Of a stretch of 20,347 nt of DNA, positions 1 to 7,660 are shown one piece after another. Origin of the DNA: Fen-999 sp035654135 (GTDB taxonomy: Bacteria > Pseudomonadota > Gammaproteobacteria > Burkholderiales > Rhodocyclaceae); assembly GCA_035654135.1 (NCBI GenBank), contig DASRXN010000002.1, positions 1-20,347 of the forward strand. The letters run 5' to 3'. A program made the translations under genes and the position numbers. Each line of letters begins with the position of its first letter. Position 1 is the stretch's first letter. The notes beneath the pieces were generated by a model. That model had not been told where the DNA came from and ran no database searches. It saw only the letters and a list, made by a program, of their open reading frames with translations.

Positions 1-781
1 GCGCCATCTTCATAGCCTCTGCCATGTCCGCCACAAAACTGCGGCCGCGCACCGAGACGCGACGCTGACTCGGATGATGGGCGGGGCGGATGACGGGACC
101 GCTGTCGTGCAGAATCCGGCCGTCCTGGATTTGAATCGTGCGTTCGGCCAGGCGGGCAAGCCGCGGATCGTGAGTGATCAGGATCAGGGTGCGTCCGGCC
201 CGATGGAGGGCCAGCAGCCGCATCATCACTTCGACGCCGCTCTGGCTGTCCAGGGCGCCGGTGGGTTCGTCGGCGAGAATGACGCGGCCACCGTTCATCA
301 ATGCCCTGCCGATGGCGACCCGCTGCTGCTGGCCGCCCGATAGCTGATGCGGCCGGTAGTCGAGTCGGTCCGCCAACCCCAGACGCGAGAGAAGGCTCCT
401 GGCTCGGCTGACGCGTCGCTGGTGGGATCGGCCGGCGTAGATGGCCGGCATCTCGACGTTTTCGGCGGCAGTACCAGTATCGATCAGGTGGTAGCGCTGA
501 AAGATGAAGCCGAAACTGCGGCGCCTGAGTTCTGCCAGCTCGTCCCCTGACAGGGTCGCCACGTTGTGGTTGGCGTATCGGTAAGTGCCGCTCGTCGGCC
601 GGTCCAGACAGCCAATGAGATTCATCAAGGTGGTCTTGCCGGAGCCCGATGCGCCGACGATGGCAACGAATTCGCCTTCGTAGATGGACAGGCTCACGCC
701 CTGAAGCACGGCGGCCGGACGGCCACCCTGGTTGTAGGCCTTGGTGACGTCAATGAGTTCGATCAATGGAGATTCAGCCAC
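1..781 (-). CDS. macB: MacB-type ABC transporter, ATPase/permease (5' part, cut by window edge)
   Basis: Inner-membrane ATPase of a MacA-MacB-TolC type efflux pump, known in the family to export macrolides, peptides or lipid-like substrates. Only the first 260 codons lie in the window. Translation of the minus strand shows Walker A GASGSGKTT (about residues 43-51), a Q-loop FQRYHL (94-99) typical of MacB, the ABC signature LSGGQQQR (147-154), Walker B VILADEPTGALD (167-178) and the switch histidine THD (203-205). The last residues, near VADMAEAMKMA, match the linker that precedes the first membrane segment of MacB, so the permease half lies beyond the edge. The start is GTG at 779-781, chosen because GGAG lies 8 bases upstream; it overlaps the macA stop by 8 bases, so the two are probably translationally coupled. 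A LolD-like stand-alone ATPase is less likely because the frame stays open past the nucleotide-binding domain. Confidence 0.9.
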   Translation of the reverse strand, partial: MAESPLIELIDVTKAYNQGGRPAAVLQGVSLSIYEGEFVAIVGASGSGKTTLMNLIGCLDRPTSGTYRYANHNVATLSGDELAELRRRSFGFIFQRYHLIDTGTAAENVEMPAIYAGRSHQRRVSRARSLLSRLGLADRLDYRPHQLSGGQQQRVAIGRALMNGGRVILADEPTGALDSQSGVEVMMRLLALHRAGRTLILITHDPRLARLAERTIQIQDGRILHDSGPVIRPAHHPSQRRVSVRGRSFVADMAEAMKMA

Positions 782-1919
782 TGTTCTTGCTCCGGCGCCG
801 ACTGCCTTCGGTGATGCCGACGACGATGGTGTCGCCCTCGGCAAGCCCCGCGAGAACCTGGGCCTGCACACGCGTCAGCAAGCCGACCGTGATCGGCCTG
901 TCCTCGACATTGCCGGCCTCGGTGACAACCTGGACGCGGTAGGGCCGCCCACCGCTTGTCGCCGTCTGGCCGGATGCGGCAGCGCGCAGGGCCGCGGCGG
1001 GAACCAGCAGCGCGTTCTCGGCCCGGGCGATCACCAGATAGACCTGCGCGCTCATCTGTGGCTTGAGCGCACCATCCTGGTTGGCGACATCGAAGAGGAC
1101 GTTATAGAGGACAACATTGTTGACCACCTCGGGAGTGGGCATGATCTGGCGCACCGTGCTTTGCCAGCGTCGCTCACTGCCCAGGGTGTTGAAGTAGACC
1201 GGCATGCCGACGCGCAGTTTCGACACGTCGGCTTCTGCCACTTGCGCCCAGACAGTCATCGTGCCGAGGTTGGCAACGCGCAAGATCGTGGGCGCCAGCT
1301 GGCTTGCCACCAGGGTCTGACCCTGACGTGCAATCACCGATACCACCGTGCCTGCCATTGGCGCAAATATCTTCGTATAGCGCAGATTGGCTTCGTCCGA
1401 CCGCAACTCCGACTTGGCCTGCTCCACCTGGGCGCGAAAGGAGGCAACCTGGGCAGCAGCCTGTTCGGCGGCGGCGGTGCTCTGTTCCAGGAGTTCCTGG
1501 CTCACTGCCTCGCCGGCGATCAGCTTCTTGTTGCGCTCCAACTGCTGTTGGGCGAGACGGAGCTGCGCCATGCGGTCTGTCAGCTGCGCACGCAAACTCT
1601 GGAGCGTTGCCCGCGTGGCGTCAACCTTTGCAGCCAGAAGCACCGGATCGATCTCGGCCACAAGATCACCCGTATTCACCTGCTGGCCGACGGCCACACG
1701 CAAGATCTTGAGTTGGCCGGTGACCTGGGTACCCACGTCCACGTAGGCGGAGGGCTGAAGGGCGCCGATGGCAGAAACGGTCTCCTCGACAGTACCCCGC
1801 TCGACTACCGCAGTACGGTACTGCCGACCTGAATCAATGCCCTGGCGGAAATTCCAATAGGCAACACCTAACCATACGGAAAGCAGGGCGATAATTCCCC
1901 AAAGCACACGTCGTACCAT
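774..1919 (-). CDS. macA: MacA-type periplasmic adaptor (membrane fusion) protein
   Basis: Periplasmic adaptor that links the MacB ATPase to an outer-membrane TolC-type channel. With the ATG at 1917-1919 the protein has 381 residues, usual for MacA. One N-terminal membrane anchor spans residues 5-22. The first lipoyl half lies near 60-85 and includes VGQQVNTGDLVAEIDP. A long helical hairpin at about 90-165, rich in Gln, Leu and Ala, is followed by the second lipoyl half (FAPMAGTVVSVIARQGQTL), then the beta-barrel motif GTMTVWAQVAEADVSKL and a C-terminal membrane-proximal domain. The frame is open to a TTG at 1982, but starting at 1919 puts the anchor at the N-terminus and leaves an AGGGG motif 4 bases upstream. 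It is followed by overlapping macB. No TolC-type gene is in the window. Family assignment is firm; substrate is unknown. Confidence 0.9.
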   Translation of the reverse strand: MVRRVLWGIIALLSVWLGVAYWNFRQGIDSGRQYRTAVVERGTVEETVSAIGALQPSAYVDVGTQVTGQLKILRVAVGQQVNTGDLVAEIDPVLLAAKVDATRATLQSLRAQLTDRMAQLRLAQQQLERNKKLIAGEAVSQELLEQSTAAAEQAAAQVASFRAQVEQAKSELRSDEANLRYTKIFAPMAGTVVSVIARQGQTLVASQLAPTILRVANLGTMTVWAQVAEADVSKLRVGMPVYFNTLGSERRWQSTVRQIMPTPEVVNNVVLYNVLFDVANQDGALKPQMSAQVYLVIARAENALLVPAAALRAAASGQTATSGGRPYRVQVVTEAGNVEDRPITVGLLTRVQAQVLAGLAEGDTIVVGITEGSRRRSKNSG

Positions 1920-1950
1920 CAAACCCCTACGGCATCTCCACAATAACCCT

Positions 1951-1980
1951 GAACGCCAGCCTTGATGTCGGTCGGCGTTC
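1951..1980. repeat. Inverted repeat upstream of macA
   Basis: Perfect 7-base arms, GAACGCC at 1951-1957 and GGCGTTC at 1974-1980, separated by 16 bases and lying 32 bases upstream of the macA start. It could be a hairpin in the macA leader or a repressor half-site pair. No T-run follows on either strand, so it does not look like a terminator. The role is inferred only from position. Confidence 0.35.
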
Positions 1981-2057
1981 AAGGAACCGGAGGCAAGTTA
2001 CTGGAGTGGAGGAGCTTGGGTTTCCCTGTCGTCACCCCCCGACAACCATTACGCTCG

Positions 2058-2084
2058 ATAATGCTTGCGTCTGGAATGTGACAA
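2058..2084 (-). promoter_or_regulatory. Weak candidate promoter for macAB
   Basis: On the minus strand TTGTCA (2084-2079, 5 of 6 matches to the -35 consensus) is followed after 15 bases by CATTAT (2063-2058, 4 of 6 matches to the -10 consensus). The spacer is shorter than ideal. It lies in the 224-base gap between tldD and macA, about 140 bases upstream of the macA start. The rest of that gap holds only the inverted repeat at 1951-1980 and small imperfect hairpins; I see no gene in it. Confidence 0.3.
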
Positions 2085-2143
2085 TGCAGAGCCTCGGCGG
2101 TTCCACCTCTGCAGGCCAGCAGACGGTGTGGTCGACCGGAACT

Positions 2144-3583
2144 TTATTGGCCGGTGCCGCCCACCGTCAGACCATCGATGCGCAGCGTCGGCTGGCCGAC
2201 GCCGACCGGCACGCTCTGGCCTTCCTTGCCGCAGGTGCCGACGCCGGGGTCGAGCGCCATGTCGTTGCCGATCATCGAGACGCGCGTCAGCACGTCCGGG
2301 CCGTTGCCGATCAGCGTCGCACCTTTGACCGGCGTGGTGATTTTCCCGTTCTCGATCAGGTAGGCTTCGGCAGTCGAGAAGACGAACTTGCCGCTGGTGA
2401 TGTCCACCTGGCCGCCGCCGAAGTTGGCGGCATAAAGCCCCTTCTTCACCGAGCGGATGATCTCCTCCGGGCTCTTGTCGCCATTGAGCATGTAGGTATT
2501 GGTCATGCGCGGGATCGGCAGGTGGGCGAAGGATTCGCGGCGGCCGTTGCCGGTTGGCGCGACGCCCATCAGCCGGGCGTTGAGCGTGTCCTGCAGGTAG
2601 CCCTGGAGGATGCCGTCCTCGATCAGCACCGTGCGCCGCGTCGGGTTGCCCTCGTCGTCGATCGACAACGAACCGCGACGATCGGCAATGGTGCCGTCGT
2701 CAACCACGGTGACGCCCTTCGCCGCCACGCGCTGGCCGACACGACCCGAGAAGGCGGAACTGCCCTTGCGGTTGAAGTCGCCCTCCAGCCCGTGGCCGAT
2801 CGCCTCGTGCAGCAGGATGCCCGGCCAGCCGGCGCCGAGCACCACGGTCATGCTGCCCGCCGGCGCAGGCTTCGCGGCGAGGTTTACGCTGGCCTGGTGC
2901 ACGGCGTCCTTCGCGTATTGCATCAACCGCTCGTCGCTGAAGTAGCCGTAGTCGTAGCGACCGCCGCCGCCGGCGTAGCCCTGCTCCCGCTTGCCGTCCT
3001 CGACCATGATGACGGTGATGGAGACACGCACCAGCGGCCGCACATCGGCCGCCAGGTGGCCGTCGGAACGGGCCACCAGCACCACTTCCCAGCTGCCGGC
3101 GATGTGCGCCATGACCTCGGCGACACGCGGATCGAGATCGCGGGCGAACTTCTCCAGCCGTTCGAGCAACTTGACCTTGTCGGCATCGGCCAGCGAGGGA
3201 ATCGGATCGTGCGGCACATAGAGCGCCGGGGCTGACTTGTGCTCCATGCCGGGCAACGTGCCCGAGGCACCTGCCGCCGCGATGGCCCGCGTCGCCTGCG
3301 CCGCCCCTTGCAGCGCCGGCAGGCTGATCTCGTCCGAGTAGGCGAACGCCGTCTTGTCGCCGCTGACGGCGCGCACGCCGACGCCCTGGTCGATGCTGTA
3401 ACTGCCCGACTTGACGATGCCTTCCTCGAGGCTCCACGCCTCCGAGCGCGCGTACTGAAAATAGAGGTCGGCGTAATCGACACGATGACCGAAGATTTCG
3501 CCGAAGACGGTCGACAGTCTTCCGGGTGTCAGCTCGTAAGGGACGAGCAGGGTTTGTTCGGCAATGGAGTAATGATTGTTCAT
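2144..3583 (-). CDS. tldD: TldD metalloprotease (TldD/PmbA family, U62)
   Basis: Subunit of the TldD/TldE (PmbA) heterodimeric zinc protease, which in Enterobacteria matures microcin B17 and degrades the CcdA antitoxin; cytoplasmic. The 479-residue length fits the family (about 480). The zinc motif HEAIGH (HExxxH) is at residues 259-264, and the C-terminal segment CGKEGQSVPVGVGQP (451-465) holds the conserved cysteine known as the third metal ligand. The N-terminal DYADLYFQYARSEAW region is also typical. The ATG at 3581-3583 lies 3 bases after the stop of the nitrilase remnant and has no convincing ribosome binding site of its own, which suggests coupling to upstream translation. The partner gene (tldE/pmbA) is not in the window, as is usual. 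Confidence 0.95.
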   Translation of the reverse strand: MNNHYSIAEQTLLVPYELTPGRLSTVFGEIFGHRVDYADLYFQYARSEAWSLEEGIVKSGSYSIDQGVGVRAVSGDKTAFAYSDEISLPALQGAAQATRAIAAAGASGTLPGMEHKSAPALYVPHDPIPSLADADKVKLLERLEKFARDLDPRVAEVMAHIAGSWEVVLVARSDGHLAADVRPLVRVSITVIMVEDGKREQGYAGGGGRYDYGYFSDERLMQYAKDAVHQASVNLAAKPAPAGSMTVVLGAGWPGILLHEAIGHGLEGDFNRKGSSAFSGRVGQRVAAKGVTVVDDGTIADRRGSLSIDDEGNPTRRTVLIEDGILQGYLQDTLNARLMGVAPTGNGRRESFAHLPIPRMTNTYMLNGDKSPEEIIRSVKKGLYAANFGGGQVDITSGKFVFSTAEAYLIENGKITTPVKGATLIGNGPDVLTRVSMIGNDMALDPGVGTCGKEGQSVPVGVGQPTLRIDGLTVGGTGQ

Positions 3584-3586
3584 CGG

Positions 3587-3706
3587 TCAGAGTCGTCTGT
3601 GTTGCAAGGCCGGCAGACTGGTTCTCACTTCGGCAATTCTGCGGGCGTCGAGTTCCGCCACGATAACACCCTCGCCAATGTCGAGTCGCGCGGCTACGAT
3701 CTTCAT
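3587..3706 (-). pseudogene. Remnant of a nitrilase-family (carbon-nitrogen hydrolase) gene, in-frame internal deletion
   Basis: A 39-codon reading frame fills the gap between yhdP and tldD. Its ATG (3706-3704) overlaps the yhdP stop as ATGA and its TGA (3589-3587) lies 3 bases before the tldD start. The first residues, MKIVAA, look like the N-terminus of nitrilase-superfamily proteins. The rest, containing GEGVIVAELDARRIAEVR and SLPALQHRRL, looks like the C-terminal tail of the nitrilase often found between yhdP and tldD in betaproteobacteria. The catalytic Glu-Lys-Cys core, some 230 residues, is missing. The simplest reading is a single in-frame deletion that kept both ends. The product could not be an amidase; the frame may be kept only because it carries ribosomes from yhdP to tldD. 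It could also be an assembly error. Confidence 0.72.
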
Positions 3707-6700
3707 GGCGTGGATCCCGCCGCCGGCGTCGCTCCCGGCCCCTGGGCGGCGACCTTCTCGACCTTCGGGTCGGCCCAGGAGCCGGTCACTGCGTAGTCGA
3801 AGGCGAAGGCCTTGTCGAGCGGATTGCCGAACACCTTGTTCATTACCCAGGCCGCCGCGCCCACCACCGGATTGACCAGCAGCACGCCGGTGGCCACGGT
3901 CTCGCCGAGGGCCGGCTGCACGCGCACTTTCAGGTCCTGGCTTTCGCGCGCGAGATCGACCTTGCCATTCATCAGCACTCTTGCCGCCGGCCCCTGGATC
4001 TGGAAGTCGGTCGTCTCCATGACGCCGCGGTTGACCGTCATCTGGCCGCCGATGCTGTCGAAGACGAAGCCTTCGCTGAAAATGTCGCGGAAATCGAGAC
4101 TGATCCGCCGCGGCAGCGATTGCAGGCTGACGATGCCGAGCAACCGGCCGACGCCGGGTTCCAGCTTGTTGAACTGGCCGTTGGCCGCCTCCAGCCTGAG
4201 TTTGCCGCCGAGGCTGGCGTAGTCGAGCGCGGTGGGCGGCCCGGCCCAGGACAGCCCGCCCTCGAGGGTGGCGGTGCCGCGCCGGACCGTTTCCGGATAA
4301 CCGAGACGCCGCAGCATCCCCTCGACGCTTTTCGTCGTCAGCTTGAAATCAATAACCGTGTTCGCCGGCGTCGCCGGTGTCGCGGTCTTCCAGCGCCCCT
4401 TGCCTTCGAAAGTGCCATCCTCGTTCTTGGCGTCGAAGCGGGCATTCCAGATGCCGTCGGTGTTCTCGGCCTCGACCCAGAGCTCGCCCACTTCCCGGCC
4501 GTGCAGCGAAAAGCGTTCGACCGCGAGATCGATCGCCGGCATCCGCTCGGCGCTTTCTCCCGCTGCCTCGCCACGGGAAGGCGCAGTGCTTTCCGGCAGA
4601 TCCAGCCGGGACAGGCGACCGGACAGGCGACCGGCACCCTGCCCGCTCCATTCCACCTTGCCGGTGGCCTCACGGCTCTTCAGATCGACTTTCCAGATGT
4701 TGCCGTCGAGGCCACCGGTTAGTTGCAGGGCGTTGACCGAACGACCGAAGGCCAGGACTTCATCGGCGCGCAGATCGATATCGCTGACAGCCGGCGCACC
4801 CCCGCCGCCGCCATTGCTGCCGTTACTGCCCGTGGCCAGCCGGCGCCAGAAGTCGACATCCAGCCGTTTCGCCTTCACCGCCAGCAGCACGCCGCGATCG
4901 GGCAGGAGGACGTCCGGACGGCCGACGGCAATCAATCCCTGCTCGACGACTGGCGGCTTGCCATTATCGTGACGGCGCACCAGTTGCAAGCTCAGCGAGT
5001 CGCCGAGACTGACTTTCAGTTGGTCCCGTTCCGCCGGCGACTTGTCGGCCACCGGCCGCTTCCCTTTCGGCGGCGCCGCCGGCTCCGGCGGCGGCTTGCG
5101 TTCGAAGACCAGCGGCAAGACATCGGCGGCCGTCTTGTTGAAGGGCTCCGGCAGGCTGGAGGACATACCCTGCAGCGTCGACTCGATGCGCACTTCGGCG
5201 GCGCGCTTCCTGACCCGGATGGTGCCACTCCACGGTGCGCTGCCGGATAGATGCTCGAACAGCGGCTGGTCGTACTGCTGGCGTAGACCGCGCACCGTCA
5301 CGCTGCCGGCCGCCTTGACGAAGACGCGGCCGTCCTCGGTCGCCACGTCGAGCGTCATCGGCGCGCCCAGCATGGTGGCGCGCACCTTGCGGGCATCGAG
5401 CTGGTCGCCGGTGAAATGCAGCTCGCCGTTCACATCGGCCAGCGGCGGCATGTCGCCATCGTAGGTCAGCCCGTTGGCGGTCAGCCGAAAACGGCCGTCC
5501 ACGCGGGTGTCGGCGATATGGAGTAGCGGCATGTCGAGCCGCAGGCGCAGCTCGCCGCCGCCCGTGGCGACCATGTCCTGAGTGAAATGGTCGATGCTCG
5601 CGCCGACCGGGCTGGCCTCGATGAAGCGCAGAAAATCGGCCGTCGGCCCGCGGGCGATGCCGGTCACCACCATCTCGGCCTTCTCGAGGTCCGGAATTTC
5701 CGCCTTGACGTCGGCAAGCTGAACGCCCCAGAGCTTCGCCCGCTGCGCCCGGATGACCATGCGAGCGCCGACGAACTCGAGGTCGCCGGCAACGTCTTCG
5801 AAAGCCGGCCAGTCCGGTGCATAGCGCAGCGTGGCGCCTTGGAAAGGTCCCTTGACCTCGAAGATGCCGGAGCCGTCGCGGAAGGGGAAGCGCTGGAGAT
5901 CACCCTTGAGGCGCAGGCTGGCGGTGGCGGCGCCGCCGATGATCGAATTGCGCAGCCAGTCGCGCGTGTCCTGATTCACCACCAGCGGCATGTAGCGCCA
6001 GACGGCGCCGCCTGTGGCCCGGCTCAGTTTGGCGGTCAGATCGATCTCGCCGGGACCGGTGCCGCTGCCGCGATAACTGCCCGCCGCCTCGCCGGCCGCA
6101 TCGGCATTGCGGAAGCTGGCCTTGCGCAGATGCGCATCGACCACACCGCCACTGATTTTCCAGTCCGCCGTGGCATCGAGGACGGCCAGGGCCATTTTCG
6201 GTTCCGCGAACACGGCCGGCAGTTCGACCACCACATCGTGGCTGGCCAGTTCCAGCTTGCCGCCCTTCTGGTCGCCATCGATGCGCCCGTCGAGGCCGTC
6301 AAAGCCCGGCACCACGCCCTGCGCCCGCAGGCCGAGATCCTCGAAACGTGCCTTCAGGCTGTAGGCGGTCAGCTTCTCCGCATCGCCCGTCCATGACAGG
6401 CTCAGGTCGTGCACAGTGCCCTGCGGCCCGTAGTCGGCCAGCCGGGTACGCTGGTCTCCAGTCAAGGGCAGGTAAACAGCCAGCTCCGCCAGGGCACCGA
6501 GATCGAGTCCGTTGGCAGTCGCCTCGCCACGCGTCGGCCGCGTGCCGGTCGCAAGATGCCACTTGAATTCGAGGTCGGCCGGTTCGATGCGAATGCCGTC
6601 GTGCGTCGCCAGCGCCAGATGCCTGGCCTGGAAGGCGAAGCCATCGTCCAGCCGCCGGACTCCCAGACGGCCGTCCAGACGCTCCATGGTCAGCATCGGC

Positions 6701-7608
6701 AGGTCGGGGGCAAGACGCAGTGCCGTATCCGCCAGGCGCACGTCGGCCGTGACGCCCGTCACCTGCTTGTTGGCAAAACCGAGCCAGAGACGCAGCCCGC
6801 CACTGCCGCGCGGCAGTTCGACGGGATAATCCAGCCAGGCACGCCAACCGGCGAGATCGGCGTAATCCAGTTCGGCGTAGGCCTCGCCCTTCCATGCGTC
6901 GAGCGCGTCCAGATCCAGTCCGCGGAAGTCGCCGCGGATGTCCAGGCGTGCCGCCAGCTGCTTCGGCGGCTCCGCCGTCAGGCCGAAGCGGTGATGGCTG
7001 CCGCTGTTGCGCAAGTCGAAATTGAGCCTTGAGAGTGCCAGCGGCGGTGCCTGGCGCAACTCGTCGTGCCAGGTGACGGTGGCATTGCGAATGACGACGC
7101 GGTCCTGCGCCAGCAGCCAGTCCGAGAAATCGTCACCCGGCTCGTTGTCGGTCTTGAGCTCGAGGCCGGCAACGAACAGCCGGCCCTCGGCGTCGCGGCG
7201 CAGGTCCACGCTGGGCGACTCGATCACCAGCCGGGCGAAATGCGGCGCCAGATGCCAGAGGCTGGACCAGGCCAGGTCGGCCTCGACGTTATCGAGGCCG
7301 AGCGCCGGCCGCCCCTCGGCATCGCGGATTTCCAGGCCATGGATGCGCAGGCTCGGCCATAGTCCGTGCCAGCCGGCGTCGATGGCGCGAATGGCTACCG
7401 GCTGTGTCAACGCTTGCGACAGGGCGCGTTCGATATCGCCACGGTAGTTGTCGATGCCGGGCAGCACGAAATGGCGCAGAGCCAGCACCAGCAGGCCGAG
7501 CGCGAAATACCCGGCCACGGCCATCCACGCGGCCAGGCGCGCAAGGCGGCGCACCCATTCGGCAGCGAACAGGTCGCGCAGGCGAGGCATGAGGGGGGGG
7601 AAGTGCAT
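3703..7608 (-). CDS. yhdP: YhdP family (AsmA-like) envelope protein
   Basis: Large AsmA-like protein of the YhdP family (DUF3971 plus C-terminal AsmA-like region), thought to bridge the periplasm and carry phospholipid to the outer membrane. It has 1301 residues, close to the usual 1250-1300. One membrane anchor lies near residues 27-48 (VAGYFALGLLVLALRHFVL), followed by a long repetitive beta-rich body full of short 'DLR', 'GRL' and 'LDGR' strands. A glycine/asparagine-rich linker with GGGGG occurs near residue 930. The C-terminal part (GVMETTDFQIQGPAARVLMNG, split here only as a description of the conserved block) is typical. The start is unsure: ATG at 7608 or at 7590, neither with a Shine-Dalgarno match. 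It heads an operon with the nitrilase remnant and tldD and is divergent from glnE. Confidence 0.9.
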   Translation of the reverse strand: MHFPPLMPRLRDLFAAEWVRRLARLAAWMAVAGYFALGLLVLALRHFVLPGIDNYRGDIERALSQALTQPVAIRAIDAGWHGLWPSLRIHGLEIRDAEGRPALGLDNVEADLAWSSLWHLAPHFARLVIESPSVDLRRDAEGRLFVAGLELKTDNEPGDDFSDWLLAQDRVVIRNATVTWHDELRQAPPLALSRLNFDLRNSGSHHRFGLTAEPPKQLAARLDIRGDFRGLDLDALDAWKGEAYAELDYADLAGWRAWLDYPVELPRGSGGLRLWLGFANKQVTGVTADVRLADTALRLAPDLPMLTMERLDGRLGVRRLDDGFAFQARHLALATHDGIRIEPADLEFKWHLATGTRPTRGEATANGLDLGALAELAVYLPLTGDQRTRLADYGPQGTVHDLSLSWTGDAEKLTAYSLKARFEDLGLRAQGVVPGFDGLDGRIDGDQKGGKLELASHDVVVELPAVFAEPKMALAVLDATADWKISGGVVDAHLRKASFRNADAAGEAAGSYRGSGTGPGEIDLTAKLSRATGGAVWRYMPLVVNQDTRDWLRNSIIGGAATASLRLKGDLQRFPFRDGSGIFEVKGPFQGATLRYAPDWPAFEDVAGDLEFVGARMVIRAQRAKLWGVQLADVKAEIPDLEKAEMVVTGIARGPTADFLRFIEASPVGASIDHFTQDMVATGGGELRLRLDMPLLHIADTRVDGRFRLTANGLTYDGDMPPLADVNGELHFTGDQLDARKVRATMLGAPMTLDVATEDGRVFVKAAGSVTVRGLRQQYDQPLFEHLSGSAPWSGTIRVRKRAAEVRIESTLQGMSSSLPEPFNKTAADVLPLVFERKPPPEPAAPPKGKRPVADKSPAERDQLKVSLGDSLSLQLVRRHDNGKPPVVEQGLIAVGRPDVLLPDRGVLLAVKAKRLDVDFWRRLATGSNGSNGGGGGAPAVSDIDLRADEVLAFGRSVNALQLTGGLDGNIWKVDLKSREATGKVEWSGQGAGRLSGRLSRLDLPESTAPSRGEAAGESAERMPAIDLAVERFSLHGREVGELWVEAENTDGIWNARFDAKNEDGTFEGKGRWKTATPATPANTVIDFKLTTKSVEGMLRRLGYPETVRRGTATLEGGLSWAGPPTALDYASLGGKLRLEAANGQFNKLEPGVGRLLGIVSLQSLPRRISLDFRDIFSEGFVFDSIGGQMTVNRGVMETTDFQIQGPAARVLMNGKVDLARESQDLKVRVQPALGETVATGVLLVNPVVGAAAWVMNKVFGNPLDKAFAFDYAVTGSWADPKVEKVAAQGPGATPAAGSTP

Positions 7609-7623
7609 GGGCCCGGACGGGCT

Positions 7624-7655
7624 TAAAATGGCCAGCTCATCATCGACGAATTGTA
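7624..7655. promoter_or_regulatory. Candidate overlapping divergent promoters for glnE (+) and yhdP (-)
   Basis: On the plus strand TAAAAT (7624-7629), inside the longer TTAAAAT, looks like a -10 element about 32 bases upstream of the preferred glnE start. On the minus strand TACAAT (7655-7650, 5 of 6 matches) looks like a -10 element about 42 bases upstream of yhdP. No good -35 element was found for either. If both are used, the two transcripts start almost back to back and overlap slightly. Confidence 0.3.
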
Positions 7656-7660
7656 AACCA

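Noticed and set aside
741..1832. Plus-strand open frame of 363 codons opposite macA
   Set aside because: Shadow of macA; residues are low in information and resemble no family.
2006..3235. Plus-strand open frame of 409 codons opposite tldD
   Set aside because: Shadow of tldD in a GC-rich genome; no domain, no ribosome binding site.
7611..7622. GCCCG-GA-CGGGC as terminator or operator
   Set aside because: The loop would be only 2 bases and the arms are short; no T-run follows in a useful orientation. Listed only as part of the crowded start region.
7448..7660. N-terminal extension of glnE over the yhdP start
   Set aside because: Arg/Ala-rich antisense residues unlike any GlnE N-terminus; the promoter region lies inside it.
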